Notes: generated by a model from the sequence alone, not told the origin. Shown: positions 36,834 through 45,655, counted from the stretch's first letter. The stretch is DNA of 64,000 nucleotides from Priestia abyssalis (GCF_002019595.1 NZ_KV917369.1:90686-154685); one strand, 5' to 3'. Made by a program: numbers and translations.

Positions 36834-37610
36834 ATGTCCTCTGTTTTATATCAAGTACAAAATAATATCGGTTATGTTACAATTAATCGGCCAGATGTGC
36901 TGAACTGTTTCGATTACGAGACACTGCATAAACTGCAGGGAGTCGTCGATTCCATCCAGCTTGACCCAGAAGTAAGAGTCGTCATTTTCACTGGAGCGGG
37001 TGAGAAAGCTTTTAGTGCAGGAGCGGATTTGAAAGAGCGAAAGACGCTGAACGAAACAGAAGTAAGAAGAAACGTAAAGGCTATTCGCGATGTATTTAAC
37101 AGTATTGCTGCTCTTCCGCAACCTACTATAGCTGCTGTAAATGGTTATGCCTTTGGCGGGGGATTCGAATTAATGCTGGCATGTGACTTTTCAATTGCTG
37201 TTGAAGTAGCGAAAATGGGGCTTACAGAAACAAGCTGGGCCATCATTCCCGGAGCTGGAGGAACACAGCGTCTGCCGCGTTTAATAGGGGAAGCGAAGGC
37301 GAAAGAGCTTATCTTTACGGCACGTAAAATCTCTGCTGCTCAGGCCTATGAATGGGGCATACTAACTAGAGTCGTAAACAAAGAAGAGTTAATGGCATCT
37401 TGTGAAGAGTTTGCGCGCGAGATGATGAAGAATGGGCCAGTTGCCTTAAAGCAGGCTAAGTATGCCATCACTCAAGGGATGAATGTGGACTTGCAGACAG
37501 GTCTTGCGATTGAATCGAAAGCTTACGAAATCACGATTCCGACAGAAGACCGTTTAGAAGCGTTAAGAGCTTTCAGTGAACGCAGATCTCCAAATTTTAT
37601 GGGAAAATAA
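36834..37610 (+). CDS. Third enoyl-CoA hydratase/isomerase of the paa cluster
   Basis: A 258-residue crotonase with both hydratase glutamate motifs (FGGGFELMLACD and LTETSWAIIPGAGGTQRLPR) and the oxyanion segment SAGADLKERK. It lies after a terminator-like element and an AAAAGGAGTGTAGGAAG ribosome site, so it is probably transcribed apart from paaABCD-J. It may duplicate PaaF, serve beta-oxidation, or supply the ring-opening hydrolysis that PaaZ performs in E. coli; the last idea is speculative because PaaZ uses an unrelated MaoC fold. Confidence 0.82.
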   Translation: MSSVLYQVQNNIGYVTINRPDVLNCFDYETLHKLQGVVDSIQLDPEVRVVIFTGAGEKAFSAGADLKERKTLNETEVRRNVKAIRDVFNSIAALPQPTIAAVNGYAFGGGFELMLACDFSIAVEVAKMGLTETSWAIIPGAGGTQRLPRLIGEAKAKELIFTARKISAAQAYEWGILTRVVNKEELMASCEEFAREMMKNGPVALKQAKYAITQGMNVDLQTGLAIESKAYEITIPTEDRLEALRAFSERRSPNFMGK

Positions 37611-37712
37611 TAGTTGCGATTGTTAAGAAATATCAGATATGATAATAATAAATCTTTAGTACGATACTGTAAAACATGAGTAGGCGGTGCAAATAGAAAG
37701 AGTGAGAGAAGA

Positions 37713-38609
37713 ATGAGTACAAACACACAATCGATGATTTTCACGATTTACGGCGATTATATCCGACATTACGGCAATAAAATTTGGATTGGCAGTTTAA
37801 TCCGTTTGTTGAAGGAATTTGGCCATAACGAACAAGCGGTGCGTGTAGCGGTTTCCCGTATGCTTAAACAGGATTGGGTACAGTCTGAAAAACAGGGAAA
37901 TAAGAGCTATTATTTTCTTACCGATCGCGGTGTCAATCGGGTGGAAGAAGCGGCACGAAGAATTTTTAAGTTAAATCCGCATGAATGGGATGGCAAGTGG
38001 AGAATTTTAATGTACACCATTCCGGAAGAGAAAAGGCAAGTTCGCGATGAGTTCAGAAAAGAACTATTATGGAGCGGTTTCGGAAGCTTTTCCAATGGCT
38101 GTTGGATATCACCTAACAACTTGGATAAAGAAGTTGAGCTCTTAATCGATAAATACGATGTTGAACCGTATGTCGACTTCTTTTTGTCCGATTACAAAGG
38201 TCCGAAGGAAAATCAAGCGTTAGTAGAAAAAAGCTGGCCCCTAACAGACATTGAAGAGAAATACGAACAGTTCATTTCTACATACAGTAAAAAGTATATT
38301 GTTCATCAAAGCATCATTCAAAGAGGGCAGATGACCGATGCAGAATGTTTCGTAGAAAGAACGAACTTGGTGCATGAATACCGTAAGTTTTTATTTATCG
38401 ATCCAGGGTTGCCAAAAGAGTTGCTGCCTTCACGCTGGAGTGGCAATCATGCGGCTTTGCTATTTAGTCAGTATTATAAATTACTGGCTGAACCAGCCAA
38501 TCGTTTTTTTGAAGATGTGTTTCAAGAGGACAATGACTTAAGGCGAAAAGATCGATCTTATAATGCGGCTGATCATCCCTTGATCAGCGAGCAGGTAAAA
38601 AATTCCTAG
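37713..38609 (+). CDS. paaX: PaaX-family transcriptional repressor
   Basis: A 298-residue regulator. The N-terminal winged helix runs MIFTIYGDYIRHYGNKIWIG, then AVRVAVSRMLKQDWVQSEKQ and SYYFLTDRGV, followed by the PaaX C-terminal region (WDGKWRILMYTIPEEKRQVR, GFGSFSNGCWISP). PaaX proteins repress paa promoters and release DNA on binding phenylacetyl-CoA. It lies 102 bases after the third crotonase and ends at a bidirectional terminator shared with paaY. Confidence 0.92.
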   Translation: MSTNTQSMIFTIYGDYIRHYGNKIWIGSLIRLLKEFGHNEQAVRVAVSRMLKQDWVQSEKQGNKSYYFLTDRGVNRVEEAARRIFKLNPHEWDGKWRILMYTIPEEKRQVRDEFRKELLWSGFGSFSNGCWISPNNLDKEVELLIDKYDVEPYVDFFLSDYKGPKENQALVEKSWPLTDIEEKYEQFISTYSKKYIVHQSIIQRGQMTDAECFVERTNLVHEYRKFLFIDPGLPKELLPSRWSGNHAALLFSQYYKLLAEPANRFFEDVFQEDNDLRRKDRSYNAADHPLISEQVKNS

Positions 38610-38634
38610 AGGGAGTCCTCTAGGAATTTTTTAC
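38597..38634. terminator. Bidirectional terminator between paaX and paaY
   Basis: AAAAAATTCCTAGAGG and CCTCTAGGAATTTTTT form a 16-bp stem with a short loop, flanked by A and T runs, so it can work on both strands. It overlaps the paaY stop codon. Confidence 0.88.
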
Positions 38635-39146
38635 TTATCAAGAATTTGTTTAAATTCATATCCTTTTTGGACATAAGCATCAATGGATAGCTGAATCAGT
38701 TCCAAATCTTTTTCTGTGATGTCACGGACTACCTTACCTGGAGAGCCTACTACAAGAGAGCGAGCAGGGATTTTCTTGCCGGATGGAATAAGTGTATTGG
38801 CTCCTATAATGCATTCTTCACCAATTTCAGCCCCATCTAATATAGTAGAGCCCATTCCGATGATCGAACGCTTTCCTATTTTACATCCATGCAGAATAAC
38901 GTTATGGCCGACTGTCACTTCATCTTCAATTGTTACAGGGCAGCCTTCGTATAAATGAATAGTAGAGTTATCTTGGATACTGCATCTGTCTCCGATTATG
39001 ATAGCGCCTTCATCTGCGCGCAGGACAGCATTAAACCAAATGGTTGATTCCTTTGCCACTTTCACGTCTCCGATTAAATAAGCCCCCGGAGCTACAAAAA
39101 CGGTTTCATGAACGAGCGGCTGTTTTCCATTATGAGAAATAAGCAT
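38631..39146 (-). CDS. paaY: PaaY-like gamma-carbonic-anhydrase-fold protein
   Basis: A 171-residue left-handed beta-helix protein (hexapeptide repeats) with the metal-site segments IQDNSTIHLYEG, VGHNVILHGC and the third His region. PaaY relatives are hexapeptide-repeat proteins linked to phenylacetate catabolism; a thioesterase activity that clears dead-end CoA intermediates has been reported for E. coli PaaY. The ATG at 39146 follows AAAAGGGGAGATGTT and replaces the longer frame start. It is convergent with paaX and divergent from the NMO gene. Confidence 0.8.
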   Translation of the reverse strand: MLISHNGKQPLVHETVFVAPGAYLIGDVKVAKESTIWFNAVLRADEGAIIIGDRCSIQDNSTIHLYEGCPVTIEDEVTVGHNVILHGCKIGKRSIIGMGSTILDGAEIGEECIIGANTLIPSGKKIPARSLVVGSPGKVVRDITEKDLELIQLSIDAYVQKGYEFKQILDK

Positions 39147-39224
39147 AACATCTCCCCTTTTCATTATTGCAATTGTTTTTATCTTATTTCTATTATAACA
39201 TTATTAATATGGGGAGGGGAAAAA

Positions 39225-40190
39225 ATGAAATATTTATGTGAACAACTGAAAATTATATATCCAATCATTCAGGGCGGGATGGGCAATATCAGCAACGCGA
39301 TTCTGACTGCGGCCGTATCAGAGGCAGGAGGATTAGGAACGATTGGCTGCGGAACCATGCCGCCAGAAGAAGTGGAAAAAATTATTCTAGAAACCAAAAA
39401 AAGAACGAATAAACCATTTGCTTTAAATATTGCTATTACTGTTTCGCCTTTTGTCAAAGAGTTGGTAGAGCTGGTGATTAAACATGACATTCCTGTAGTG
39501 TCATTGTCTGCTGGAAATCCGGCTCCTATTATTCCGATCCTTCATGAGCATGGAATAAAGGTTATAGTGGTAGTTGCGTCTGTGAAACATGCACAAAAAG
39601 CGGAAGCAGCAGGAGCGGATGTGTTAGTAGCAGAGGGATATGAGGCAGCGGGCATCAACTCTAATCTTGAACTGACAACTTTTACACTCATTCCGCAAAT
39701 TGTTCAAAGTGTGGAAATTCCTGTATTGGCAGCCGGAGGAATTGGAGATGGAAGAGGCTTAGCGGCAGCTTGGATGCTTGGAGCCAGTGGTGTCCAAATC
39801 GGTACGCGCTTCATTGCCACCAAGGAAGCTCCATTCCATGATGTGTATAAACAAAAGCTCGTTCAGGCGAGTGATACGGATACAGTCATCGTGGGACGTT
39901 CTGTCGGACGGGTAAGAAGAATGCTGAAAGTTCCGTACGCCAATAAAATGGCCGATATGGAAAAGGAAGGAATCACTTTAGAACAGTACAATGAGATGAC
40001 ATCAGAAAAGCAACATGTAGCAGGAGCGGTTTTAGGTGATTTAGAAAACGGATTTGTTAACAGCGGGCAGGTAGCTGGATTAATCTCTCATATACCGAGT
40101 GTCAAAGAATTAATTCATAGTATGCTTGAGGAAGCAAGTCTACAAATCGCTCAATCCGCCAAAGAATTAGAAGCTTTGAAGTTTGACTAA
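39225..40190 (+). CDS. Nitronate monooxygenase-like FMN protein (FabK/NMO family)
   Basis: A 321-residue TIM-barrel flavoprotein. PIIQGGMGNISNA, SEAGGLGTIG and LAAGGIGDGRGLAAAWMLGA with SGVQIGTRF are the FMN-binding signatures of the NMO/2-nitropropane dioxygenase family, which also includes FabK-type enoyl reductases. The ATG at 39225 follows GGGGAGGGGAAAAA; the open frame upstream overlaps paaY antisense and is discarded. Its presence beside paaXY suggests an accessory redox or detoxifying role, not shown by sequence. A terminator follows. Confidence 0.82.
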   Translation: MKYLCEQLKIIYPIIQGGMGNISNAILTAAVSEAGGLGTIGCGTMPPEEVEKIILETKKRTNKPFALNIAITVSPFVKELVELVIKHDIPVVSLSAGNPAPIIPILHEHGIKVIVVVASVKHAQKAEAAGADVLVAEGYEAAGINSNLELTTFTLIPQIVQSVEIPVLAAGGIGDGRGLAAAWMLGASGVQIGTRFIATKEAPFHDVYKQKLVQASDTDTVIVGRSVGRVRRMLKVPYANKMADMEKEGITLEQYNEMTSEKQHVAGAVLGDLENGFVNSGQVAGLISHIPSVKELIHSMLEEASLQIAQSAKELEALKFD

Positions 40191-40201
40191 TGTATATTAA
40201 C

Positions 40202-40235
40202 AAAGGCTCGAAGGTTTAGTCCTTCGAGCCTTTTG
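40202..40235 (+). terminator. Terminator after the nitronate monooxygenase gene
   Basis: AAAGGCTCGAAGG and CCTTCGAGCCTTTT form a 12-13-bp stem with a 6-base loop. Confidence 0.88.
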
Positions 40236-40492
40236 TTATGCAGAAATACTTTCTCAGAATAGTAAAGGTTAATTCGAAAAAATTCGAAAGAAATATCTGA
40301 ATTTTATTTACAATTATCTGGCGGTATGATACTTTTATTTTAAATTAATATATTTTTTTATATGCCGTTTATAATTCGATTTATTTATTTTTTGTTATAT
40401 TAATGATAGGAGGTTGATAGATGTAATTGATAGAGAGGACAGTCATTGATTAACAAGGTGGTTTTTGGGAAGTTAATTAAAAACGAAAGAAC

Positions 40493-40531
40493 TATAACAA
40501 AGATAATTTAAAATTAATTATACTTGTTATA
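40493..40531. promoter_or_regulatory. Inverted repeat before the symporter pair
   Basis: TATAACAA (40493-40500) and TTGTTATA (40524-40531) are perfect 8-bp arms 23 bases apart, directly before the AAAAAGGGGG ribosome site. Similar ATAACA...TGTTAT arms occur before paaA (28262-28298), so this may be a shared PaaX operator. The remaining spacer 40236-40492 is AT-rich; an AGGAGGTTGATAG at 40410 is followed only by a two-codon frame. Confidence 0.45.
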
Positions 40532-40547
40532 AAAAGGGGGAGCATGT

Positions 40548-40895
40548 ATGGGAGTACAAGTTCAGCAGAAGCAAAAATCCGACATAAAAAAGGTTGCCTA
40601 CACATCACTGGTTGAAACAGCGGACTTTCAGGAACTGTTAAAACAGAAAAAAGCATTTATTTTGCCGATGACAGTGTTTTTCTTTGGGTTTTATTTTTTA
40701 TTGCCTATTTTAGCTGCTTATACGAAAGTATTGACCCATCAAGCGGTTGGGCATATTCCGTGGGCATGGGTCTATGCTTTACTGCAGTTTGTGCTTGTCT
40801 GGGTTTGCGGGTTTATTTATATAAAGAAGTCAGAAAAATATGATAATTTAGCAGCGAATATTTTAGCTAAACATAAGGAGGAACTAGATCAATGA
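40548..40895 (+). CDS. DUF485 small membrane protein
   Basis: A 115-residue protein with two hydrophobic helices (about residues 44-64 and 80-100), joined by a short polar loop. DUF485 proteins (B. subtilis YwcB, E. coli YjcH) are encoded directly upstream of acetate-type sodium:solute symporters, as here, and probably form part of the transporter. The stop overlaps the symporter start (ATGA). Confidence 0.88.
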   Translation: MGVQVQQKQKSDIKKVAYTSLVETADFQELLKQKKAFILPMTVFFFGFYFLLPILAAYTKVLTHQAVGHIPWAWVYALLQFVLVWVCGFIYIKKSEKYDNLAANILAKHKEELDQ

Positions 40896-42442
40896 GTACA
40901 GTGGCTTTATCCTTATTTTTAGGCATCATCCTTTTAACGTTGACCATTACGTACCTTTCATCCAAAAGAACGAAGAATGCCAGTGATTTTTATACGGCAG
41001 GAGGTGGTTTGACTGCCTGGCAAAACGGTTTAGCAGTAGCCGGAGACTTTATGTCAGCCGCTTCATTCCTTGGAATTACAGGGGCCATTGCTTTGATAGG
41101 TTTTGATGGTTTTTATATGAGTATTGGAAATCTTGTTGCCTTTTTATTTTTGCTTTATCTCGTTTCAGAACCGCTTCGAAATTTGGGGAAATACACCATG
41201 GCTGACATGATTACGGCTCGTTTTAATTCCAAAAAGGTTCGTGGAGTAGCGGCTCTTAACACATTAGTTATCTCCATTTTTTATATGATTGCACAGCTCG
41301 TTGGAGCAGGTGGACTTATTAAATTATTGCTTGGGATCGATTATGCGTGGTCTGTTCTTCTCGTAGGTGTTTTAATGACGATTTACGTTATTTTTGGAGG
41401 AATGACGGCTACTAGCTGGGTTCAAATTACGAAAGCGGTTTTATTGCTTGTCGGCTCTTTCATTTTGACCTTTATTGTATTTGCCAAATTTAATTTCAAT
41501 GTCATGAGCATGTTTGAACATGTGAAATCCGTCACTCCATTAGGAGATGCATTCCTCAATCCGGGCAATAAATATAAAGACGGATTGGACATGATCTCTT
41601 TCAATATGGCTCTTGTATTAGGAGCAGCGGGTTTACCGCATCTTCTCGTTCGTTTCTTCACCGTAAAAGATGCTGCGACTGCCCGTAAATCTGTCGTATA
41701 TTCCACTTGGTTCATTGGTGCTTTCTTCATCATGACAATCTTTTTAGGTTTCGGGGCAGCTGCGTTTGTCGGATTTGATAATATTGTGGCGGCTAACCCT
41801 GCAGGTAATATGGCGGCTCCTTTATTGGCGCTTACAGTAGGTGGGGAAATTTTATTTGCCTTTGTATCGGCTGTCGCGTTTGCGACCATTCTTGCAGTCG
41901 TTTCAGGTCTTGTGTTAACATCTGCTTCAGCATTCGCCCATGATATATATGGACAAATTATTAAAGGCGGCAATGTGACAGAAAAGCAGCAAGTACTTGT
42001 CGCGCGTCTTTCTTCGATTGGAGTAGCAGTTATTTCTATTTTGCTTGCTTTATTTGCTCAAAAGCTCAATGTCGCCTTCTTGTCGGTATTGGCTCTTGGT
42101 ATCGCCGCCAGTGCTAACTTGCCTGTTATCTTATGCACAATCTATTGGAAGCGCTTTAATGCGACAGGAGCGATTATGGGAATGGTATTTGGATTGTTAA
42201 GCTCTGTTACGCTCGTTCTTTTGAGCCCGAATGTATGGAATCCGACGCCTGGAGCAGCCATCTTTACGGGAGATCCGATTTTCCCTATGTTGAATCCAAC
42301 CATTTATACCGTTCCATTAGGATTCCTGGGGGCCTATTTGGGGACTATTCTATCTAAAGAAAAAGCCAATACAGAAAGCTTTGCTGAGGTTCTATTCAAA
42401 TCCAATACTGGATATGGCATTAGCGCGGCGAAAGATCATTAA
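40892..42442 (+). CDS. Sodium:solute symporter, ActP/YwcA type
   Basis: A 516-residue SSS-family transporter with 13 or so transmembrane segments. Signatures are ASDFYTAGGGLTAWQNGLAV, GDFMSAASFLGITG (sodium-site region), the GGMTATSWVQ loop and GLPHLLVRFFTVKDA. The family carries acetate and other monocarboxylates; PaaL of Pseudomonas, a phenylacetate permease, also belongs to it. Its place between the paa genes and the amine oxidase genes makes phenylacetate a reasonable cargo, but acetate cannot be excluded. Confidence 0.85.
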   Translation: MSTVALSLFLGIILLTLTITYLSSKRTKNASDFYTAGGGLTAWQNGLAVAGDFMSAASFLGITGAIALIGFDGFYMSIGNLVAFLFLLYLVSEPLRNLGKYTMADMITARFNSKKVRGVAALNTLVISIFYMIAQLVGAGGLIKLLLGIDYAWSVLLVGVLMTIYVIFGGMTATSWVQITKAVLLLVGSFILTFIVFAKFNFNVMSMFEHVKSVTPLGDAFLNPGNKYKDGLDMISFNMALVLGAAGLPHLLVRFFTVKDAATARKSVVYSTWFIGAFFIMTIFLGFGAAAFVGFDNIVAANPAGNMAAPLLALTVGGEILFAFVSAVAFATILAVVSGLVLTSASAFAHDIYGQIIKGGNVTEKQQVLVARLSSIGVAVISILLALFAQKLNVAFLSVLALGIAASANLPVILCTIYWKRFNATGAIMGMVFGLLSSVTLVLLSPNVWNPTPGAAIFTGDPIFPMLNPTIYTVPLGFLGAYLGTILSKEKANTESFAEVLFKSNTGYGISAAKDH

Positions 42443-42518
42443 AAAAATAGTATATTTCAAGGGTATATAGATGCTTTTTACTGACTACTCAAAAACTCGC
42501 GATGTGAATCCATAAATA

Positions 42519-42563
42519 AAACCCTCCTCTCTGTTTATCAAAACATTTTAGAGAGGAGGGTTT
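42519..42563. terminator. Bidirectional terminator between symporter and sensor kinase
   Basis: AAACCCTCCTCTCT and AGAGAGGAGGGTTT form a perfect 14-bp stem between the two convergent genes. Confidence 0.85.
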
Positions 42564-42587
42564 AGTTTATAGATGTTTTTTATGACA

Positions 42588-44699
42588 TCATACAGGGCGA
42601 AACGGAATCATAATGGTAAATTTCGTACCTTTCCCTAATTGGCTGTCTGTCTTAATTTCCCCGCGGTGAGCGTGAATGATTTCTCTTACTATGGCCAAAC
42701 CGAGTCCGTTTCCGGGTTTATCCGAGTTTCTGGCTTTATCTACCCGGTAGAAGCGATCAAAAATATAAGGTAAGTCTTCTGGAGAGATTCCCCAGCCGGA
42801 ATCGGAAATGACTATATGAAGATGCTTTTCTTCTTTGCTCACTCTTATCATAACAGAGGCATTGGGTTCCGAATATTTTAGGGCATTATCTATCAGATTA
42901 AAAATAGCACGCTCCATATAGCGTTTATCTATATGTAAAGACGGTAGGGAGGATTCTATCATGATATCTATATTTTCCTGGTTTTTATAGCTGTCTTTAA
43001 GATGTTGGAAAAAAACTTCTACGTTTATTTCCTCGAATTTAAATGTACTCTGTCCCATTTCTACATTATTTAATTCATATACTTCTTTGACTAGATGGTT
43101 AATAGAGTGGAGATGTTTTTGAATGCGGTTTAAATATTCATCAAAATCTTCTTTTTGGATGACACCGTGTTGAATGGCTTCCATGTATCCTAAAACGAGC
43201 GTGATGGGAGTTTTTAAATCATGTGCAATGTTGGCAAACATAGTTTTTCGTGCCTCTTCCATCTTGGATAATTTATCGTTTGCTTCTTTTAAAGAGAGAT
43301 TGATTCGCTTTAATTGAGCGGTTCGTTCTTGTACTTTTCCTTCTAATTTTGAGTTTAAATCCTGATAGTTTTCGACGAGTTCATTGATCCGGTCGGCCAT
43401 CTGGTTAAAAGCTTCACTTAACACTTGAAACTCGGTCAATGACTGCTTGCCGATTTTAATTTTTAAATTATTTTTATTAATGCTTCTAATTCCTTTTATT
43501 ACTTCTGAAAGAGGCTTGGTGAATTTTCTCCATGATATAACTGATATAACAATTAAAACGATGGTCAAAACTAAAACTAAACTAATAAATTGAACGACAA
43601 AAGATTGCCTGTATGCTTTTAATTGTTCCTCTAAAATAGTGTTAATAGGACGGCTCACATCCTTTTTGGGAATAATATAGGCCAGCTGCCATCCTGTATT
43701 CTCTACTTCCGAGGTTAATATTAGCTTCTCTTTTTTATTAATAGTGGTTGAAAACTTATGCTGTTTACTCATTTGTCCACGAATATGCCGATCTAAAAAA
43801 GGTAAGTCATTCTTCGCTTTAGGTTGGTAGGAGATGAATTGCTGATTTGAATCAATGAGCACCGCGTAAGCCCCTTTCTCCTTAAACTCAAACCCCAGCA
43901 AATAGTCCAATACTTGTGAAAGCGTAATATCTGCACCGATAACTCCTATAAATTCTCCATTTGTTGTATGTATAGGCAAGGACAAAGAAAGCACTTCTTT
44001 TCGATGGGTTAAGTCTAAATACGTATTAGTCCAGGCTGCCTTTTGGTTGTGAGATTGAGTGGCAGAATAGAAGAACGGCTGTTTCGTAAAATCAATATCT
44101 GGTTTTAGGTAGCCTTGGTCCACTTCTTGTTTGACATTCAGCTTAGGATAAATACGCCAGTATGATTCAGCTCCTATAAAGTAGATGGCCGCTATGTTAG
44201 GATCTTGTTCTACAATGGTTTTAAATGTGTTTTCCAATATTTTAGATTCAGCCAATCGAGATCTAATAGTTGGAGTTATTGCAGTGTTAGCGCTTACACC
44301 AATGTTGGACACATCACCATTTACCTTCTCCCAATAGTACCCTTCCTTCTCCTTGGTTAACTGCAAATTGTAGCCATCCACGATGATAGAATGATTAAAC
44401 ACATCTTCTGCAAGTATCCGGGTTGGGTTGAGCTGGGCTGCAATGGAATCTAGTTGTTCATTGATGATTTGAGCCTGCTTTTTGACATGTTCTTGATACA
44501 GATAGACATTATTGTTTAAGAGGGCAACTTCTGTCCGCTTTTTTGTCATATCCAATAAATCATCGAGGTTATGCATGACCATATATACAATAAATATAAG
44601 CGGGCCTATGGAGAACAACAGAAATATAAACAGCATTCTCCCGCGAAATGTTTTAAAACCCTTCTGAAATATTTGAAGTAACTTCTTGAACGTCTTCAT
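42588..44699 (-). CDS. Sensor histidine kinase with extracellular Cache-type domain
   Basis: 703 residues. TM1 lies at about 21-43, followed by a large extracellular double-Cache-like sensor (about 45-365, including GVIGADITLSQVLDYLLGFE), TM2 at about 370-392 and HAMP (KFTKPLSEVIKGIRSI...). After a coiled coil comes HisKA with phospho-acceptor His493 in FANIAHDLKTP, and HATPase_c with NLIDNALKYS, DSGWGISPEDLP and GNGLGLAIV boxes. Cache domains bind small extracellular molecules such as amines, amino acids or carboxylates. The start overlaps the regulator gene by 47 bases, giving coupled translation. Being divergent from the aldehyde dehydrogenase/amine oxidase pair, it probably senses the amine or its product (inference). 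Confidence 0.88.
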   Translation of the reverse strand: MKTFKKLLQIFQKGFKTFRGRMLFIFLLFSIGPLIFIVYMVMHNLDDLLDMTKKRTEVALLNNNVYLYQEHVKKQAQIINEQLDSIAAQLNPTRILAEDVFNHSIIVDGYNLQLTKEKEGYYWEKVNGDVSNIGVSANTAITPTIRSRLAESKILENTFKTIVEQDPNIAAIYFIGAESYWRIYPKLNVKQEVDQGYLKPDIDFTKQPFFYSATQSHNQKAAWTNTYLDLTHRKEVLSLSLPIHTTNGEFIGVIGADITLSQVLDYLLGFEFKEKGAYAVLIDSNQQFISYQPKAKNDLPFLDRHIRGQMSKQHKFSTTINKKEKLILTSEVENTGWQLAYIIPKKDVSRPINTILEEQLKAYRQSFVVQFISLVLVLTIVLIVISVISWRKFTKPLSEVIKGIRSINKNNLKIKIGKQSLTEFQVLSEAFNQMADRINELVENYQDLNSKLEGKVQERTAQLKRINLSLKEANDKLSKMEEARKTMFANIAHDLKTPITLVLGYMEAIQHGVIQKEDFDEYLNRIQKHLHSINHLVKEVYELNNVEMGQSTFKFEEINVEVFFQHLKDSYKNQENIDIMIESSLPSLHIDKRYMERAIFNLIDNALKYSEPNASVMIRVSKEEKHLHIVISDSGWGISPEDLPYIFDRFYRVDKARNSDKPGNGLGLAIVREIIHAHRGEIKTDSQLGKGTKFTIMIPFRPV

Positions 44700-45384
44700 T
44701 AAATTTATATCCTACTCCTCTAATGGTTGATATAATACCCTCTTTTTTAGAGGTTCCCTGTAGTTTTTTTCTTAGATTCCCAATGTGGACCATGACCGTT
44801 TTTGTATCGATTTCTGCATCAAATCCCCATATTTTTTCCATGAGATGTTCGGCACTGAATACTTGTTGAGGGTGTCTCATAAAAAAATGCAGCAGTTGAA
44901 ATTCCTTGGAAGTGAGAATGAGCCTCTGATTGGAAACATGACATTCATGGCGGTCGGCATTCAATAAAATAGAGGCCGATTTATAAATGTTTTTTTCTAC
45001 TCGTTTATGTATTAAAAGACTCCTGCGTAAATGAGCTTTAATACGTGCAAGTAACTCATGCATGCTAAATGGTTTCCCAATATAATCATCTCCACCTACA
45101 CTCAACCCTATTACTTTATCTATCTCTGAATCTTTACAGCTTAGAAACAAGATGGGGACCTCTGTTATTTGACGAATCTTCCGGCATAATTCAATCCCGT
45201 CCAAATCTGGCAAAAAAACGTCTAGAACGACAAGGTCCGGGTTGATATGTTCGACTTGTTGAATAGCTTCTTTTGCATTTTGTGCCTCATGAACGTTGCA
45301 TCCTTCCCTTGTTAAATAAAGCCCTATGAGCTCTCTAATTTCAGGTTCATCATCGACTATCAGTACGTTGGAGTTAGTTAGCAT
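44653..45384 (-). CDS. OmpR/PhoB-family response regulator
   Basis: 243 residues: a receiver domain with the acidic pair DD at 11-12, phospho-acceptor Asp55 (VVLDVFLPDLDG) and the Lys in KPFSMHELLARI, then a winged-helix DNA-binding domain (LTSKEFQLLHFFMRHPQQVF, MVHIGNLRKKL, TIRGVGYKF). The ATG follows AAGGAGATAAAT. It forms an operon with the kinase. A triple direct repeat with 11-bp period lies in the divergent promoter region (45474-45501) and is the likely target. Confidence 0.9.
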   Translation of the reverse strand: MLTNSNVLIVDDEPEIRELIGLYLTREGCNVHEAQNAKEAIQQVEHINPDLVVLDVFLPDLDGIELCRKIRQITEVPILFLSCKDSEIDKVIGLSVGGDDYIGKPFSMHELLARIKAHLRRSLLIHKRVEKNIYKSASILLNADRHECHVSNQRLILTSKEFQLLHFFMRHPQQVFSAEHLMEKIWGFDAEIDTKTVMVHIGNLRKKLQGTSKKEGIISTIRGVGYKFNEDVQEVTSNISEGF

Positions 45385-45473
45385 ATTTATCTCCTTTTCT
45401 TAAAACGTATATTTTGTTTGATTTGTTCACTATTTAAAAAAGTAAGAGTTATTCAAAGTATTTTTCCTAAAAT

Positions 45474-45516
45474 TTTAACATAATTTTGATAATTCTTTAA
45501 CTTCGTCTTTTATAAT
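45474..45516 (+). promoter_or_regulatory. Candidate response-regulator site and promoter of the ALDH-amine oxidase genes
   Basis: TTTAAC (45474-45479), TTTGAT (45485-45490) and TTTAAC (45496-45501) are spaced by exactly 5 bases each. A TATAAT -10 box follows at 45511-45516. OmpR/PhoP-type regulators bind 6-bp direct repeats with about 5-bp spacing. There is no good -35 hexamer; the repeats occupy its place, as in activator-dependent promoters. Confidence 0.6.
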
Positions 45517-45555
45517 AGCCAAAAATAAGGTAGAAGAACTGAGGGGAGGAAGGAA

Positions 45556-45591
45556 ATGAAAAATAGTAGACCAATAAAATACAAGCTATAA
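45556..45591 (+). CDS. Possible 11-residue leader peptide
   Basis: ATG AAA ... TAA encodes MKNSRPIKYKL, preceded by GGGGAGGAAGGAA, a very strong ribosome site. It lies between the candidate promoter (45511) and the aldehyde dehydrogenase start (45656). It could be a regulatory leader or only a remnant; there is no homology to judge by. Confidence 0.3.
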   Translation: MKNSRPIKYKL

Positions 45592-45655
45592 GAGCCAAGA
45601 TGTATATGGATATTTCGATAAGCTTTATAAAGAAATTTACAGGGAGAGATGAGGA

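Noticed and set aside
41422..41973. A 183-codon minus-strand frame inside the symporter gene
   Set aside because: It is antisense to conserved membrane-helix codons, and Ala/Thr/Asn-rich without domain features.
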